64,000 bases of DNA from the NCBI GenBank assembly GCA_963782255.1, contig CAWAIS010000001.1:1860001-1924000 (forward strand), given 5' to 3'. Below are positions 63,990 to 64,000 of the stretch, in pieces. The notes beneath the pieces were generated by a model. The model did not search any database and was not told the DNA's origin. It was given only the letters and a program-made list of their open reading frames with translations. Position numbers and translations under genes: made by a program. This stretch comes from Roseiarcus sp963782255 (GTDB lineage: Bacteria; Pseudomonadota; Alphaproteobacteria; Rhizobiales; Beijerinckiaceae). Each line of letters begins with the position of its first letter. The first letter of the stretch is position 1.

Positions 63990-64000
63990 GGCGCGCCGCG

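Overview
The window is GC-rich bacterial chromosome, densely packed with genes. It looks like an alphaproteobacterium, most likely of the order Hyphomicrobiales (Rhizobiales). The evidence is a consensus GGAAC-N16-CGTT general-stress (EcfG-type) promoter, PEPxxWA-CTERM protein architecture, HDFNN-type hybrid sensor kinases, the tlyA/rlmD-like pair, pyruvate phosphate dikinase, and many NitT/TauT and amidohydrolase genes. Genus cannot be fixed from sequence alone. No rRNA, tRNA, CRISPR array, prophage or replication origin was seen.

Layout. 1-6.8 kb: the tail of an exopolyphosphatase, a truncated FmdB zinc ribbon, a 1115-residue hybrid histidine kinase and a CPA1 antiporter with a cyclic-nucleotide-binding tail. 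6.8-13.6 kb: a probable purine/nucleobase uptake and deamination cluster, with 8-oxoguanine deaminase divergent from a periplasmic binding protein, a cytochrome c, an ABC ATPase-permease operon preceded by two tiny translationally coupled ORFs, and two methyltransferases. 13.6-16 kb: small proteins and a frameshifted flavin monooxygenase. 16-29 kb: housekeeping genes (ligA, miaA, serB, gltX, comEC) with accessory small enzymes and an AraC regulator between them. 29-38.8 kb: a secreted esterase, Nudix, rpmG, a Glu/Leu-type dehydrogenase coupled to a GNAT acetyltransferase, a phosphodiester glycosidase, a GlcD-like oxidase and two RNA methyltransferases. 39-45.4 kb: a broken PEP-CTERM protein, a stress-promoter-driven MFS plus ArsB/NhaD-like transporter operon, a patatin and a class III aminotransferase. 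45.4-54.8 kb: ppdK, hdeD, hrcA, a ThDP enzyme, DUF1186, a cytosine-deaminase-like hydrolase and psiE.

54.9-59.7 kb is an insertion-sequence island. It holds one IS1182-type element with a CCCA target duplication and two nearly identical IS630-type elements head-to-tail sharing one TA. The IS630 pair sits inside a 2-hydroxychromene-2-carboxylate isomerase-like gene. Its 5' part (about 510 nt) and 3' part (about 80 nt) lie on either side and rejoin into a normal-length coding sequence once the IS DNA is removed, apart from one small frameshift in a GC run. After the island come a small secreted Ala/Lys/Pro-rich protein, aroC coupled to an NmrA-like protein, and a Tat-exported calcineurin-like phosphoesterase.

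Other points worth a second look: several frame-broken genes (flavin monooxygenase, PEP-CTERM protein, FmdB, isomerase), a Nudix gene whose best start appears to be ATC, palindromic operator candidates, and two copies of a dispersed long palindromic repeat.
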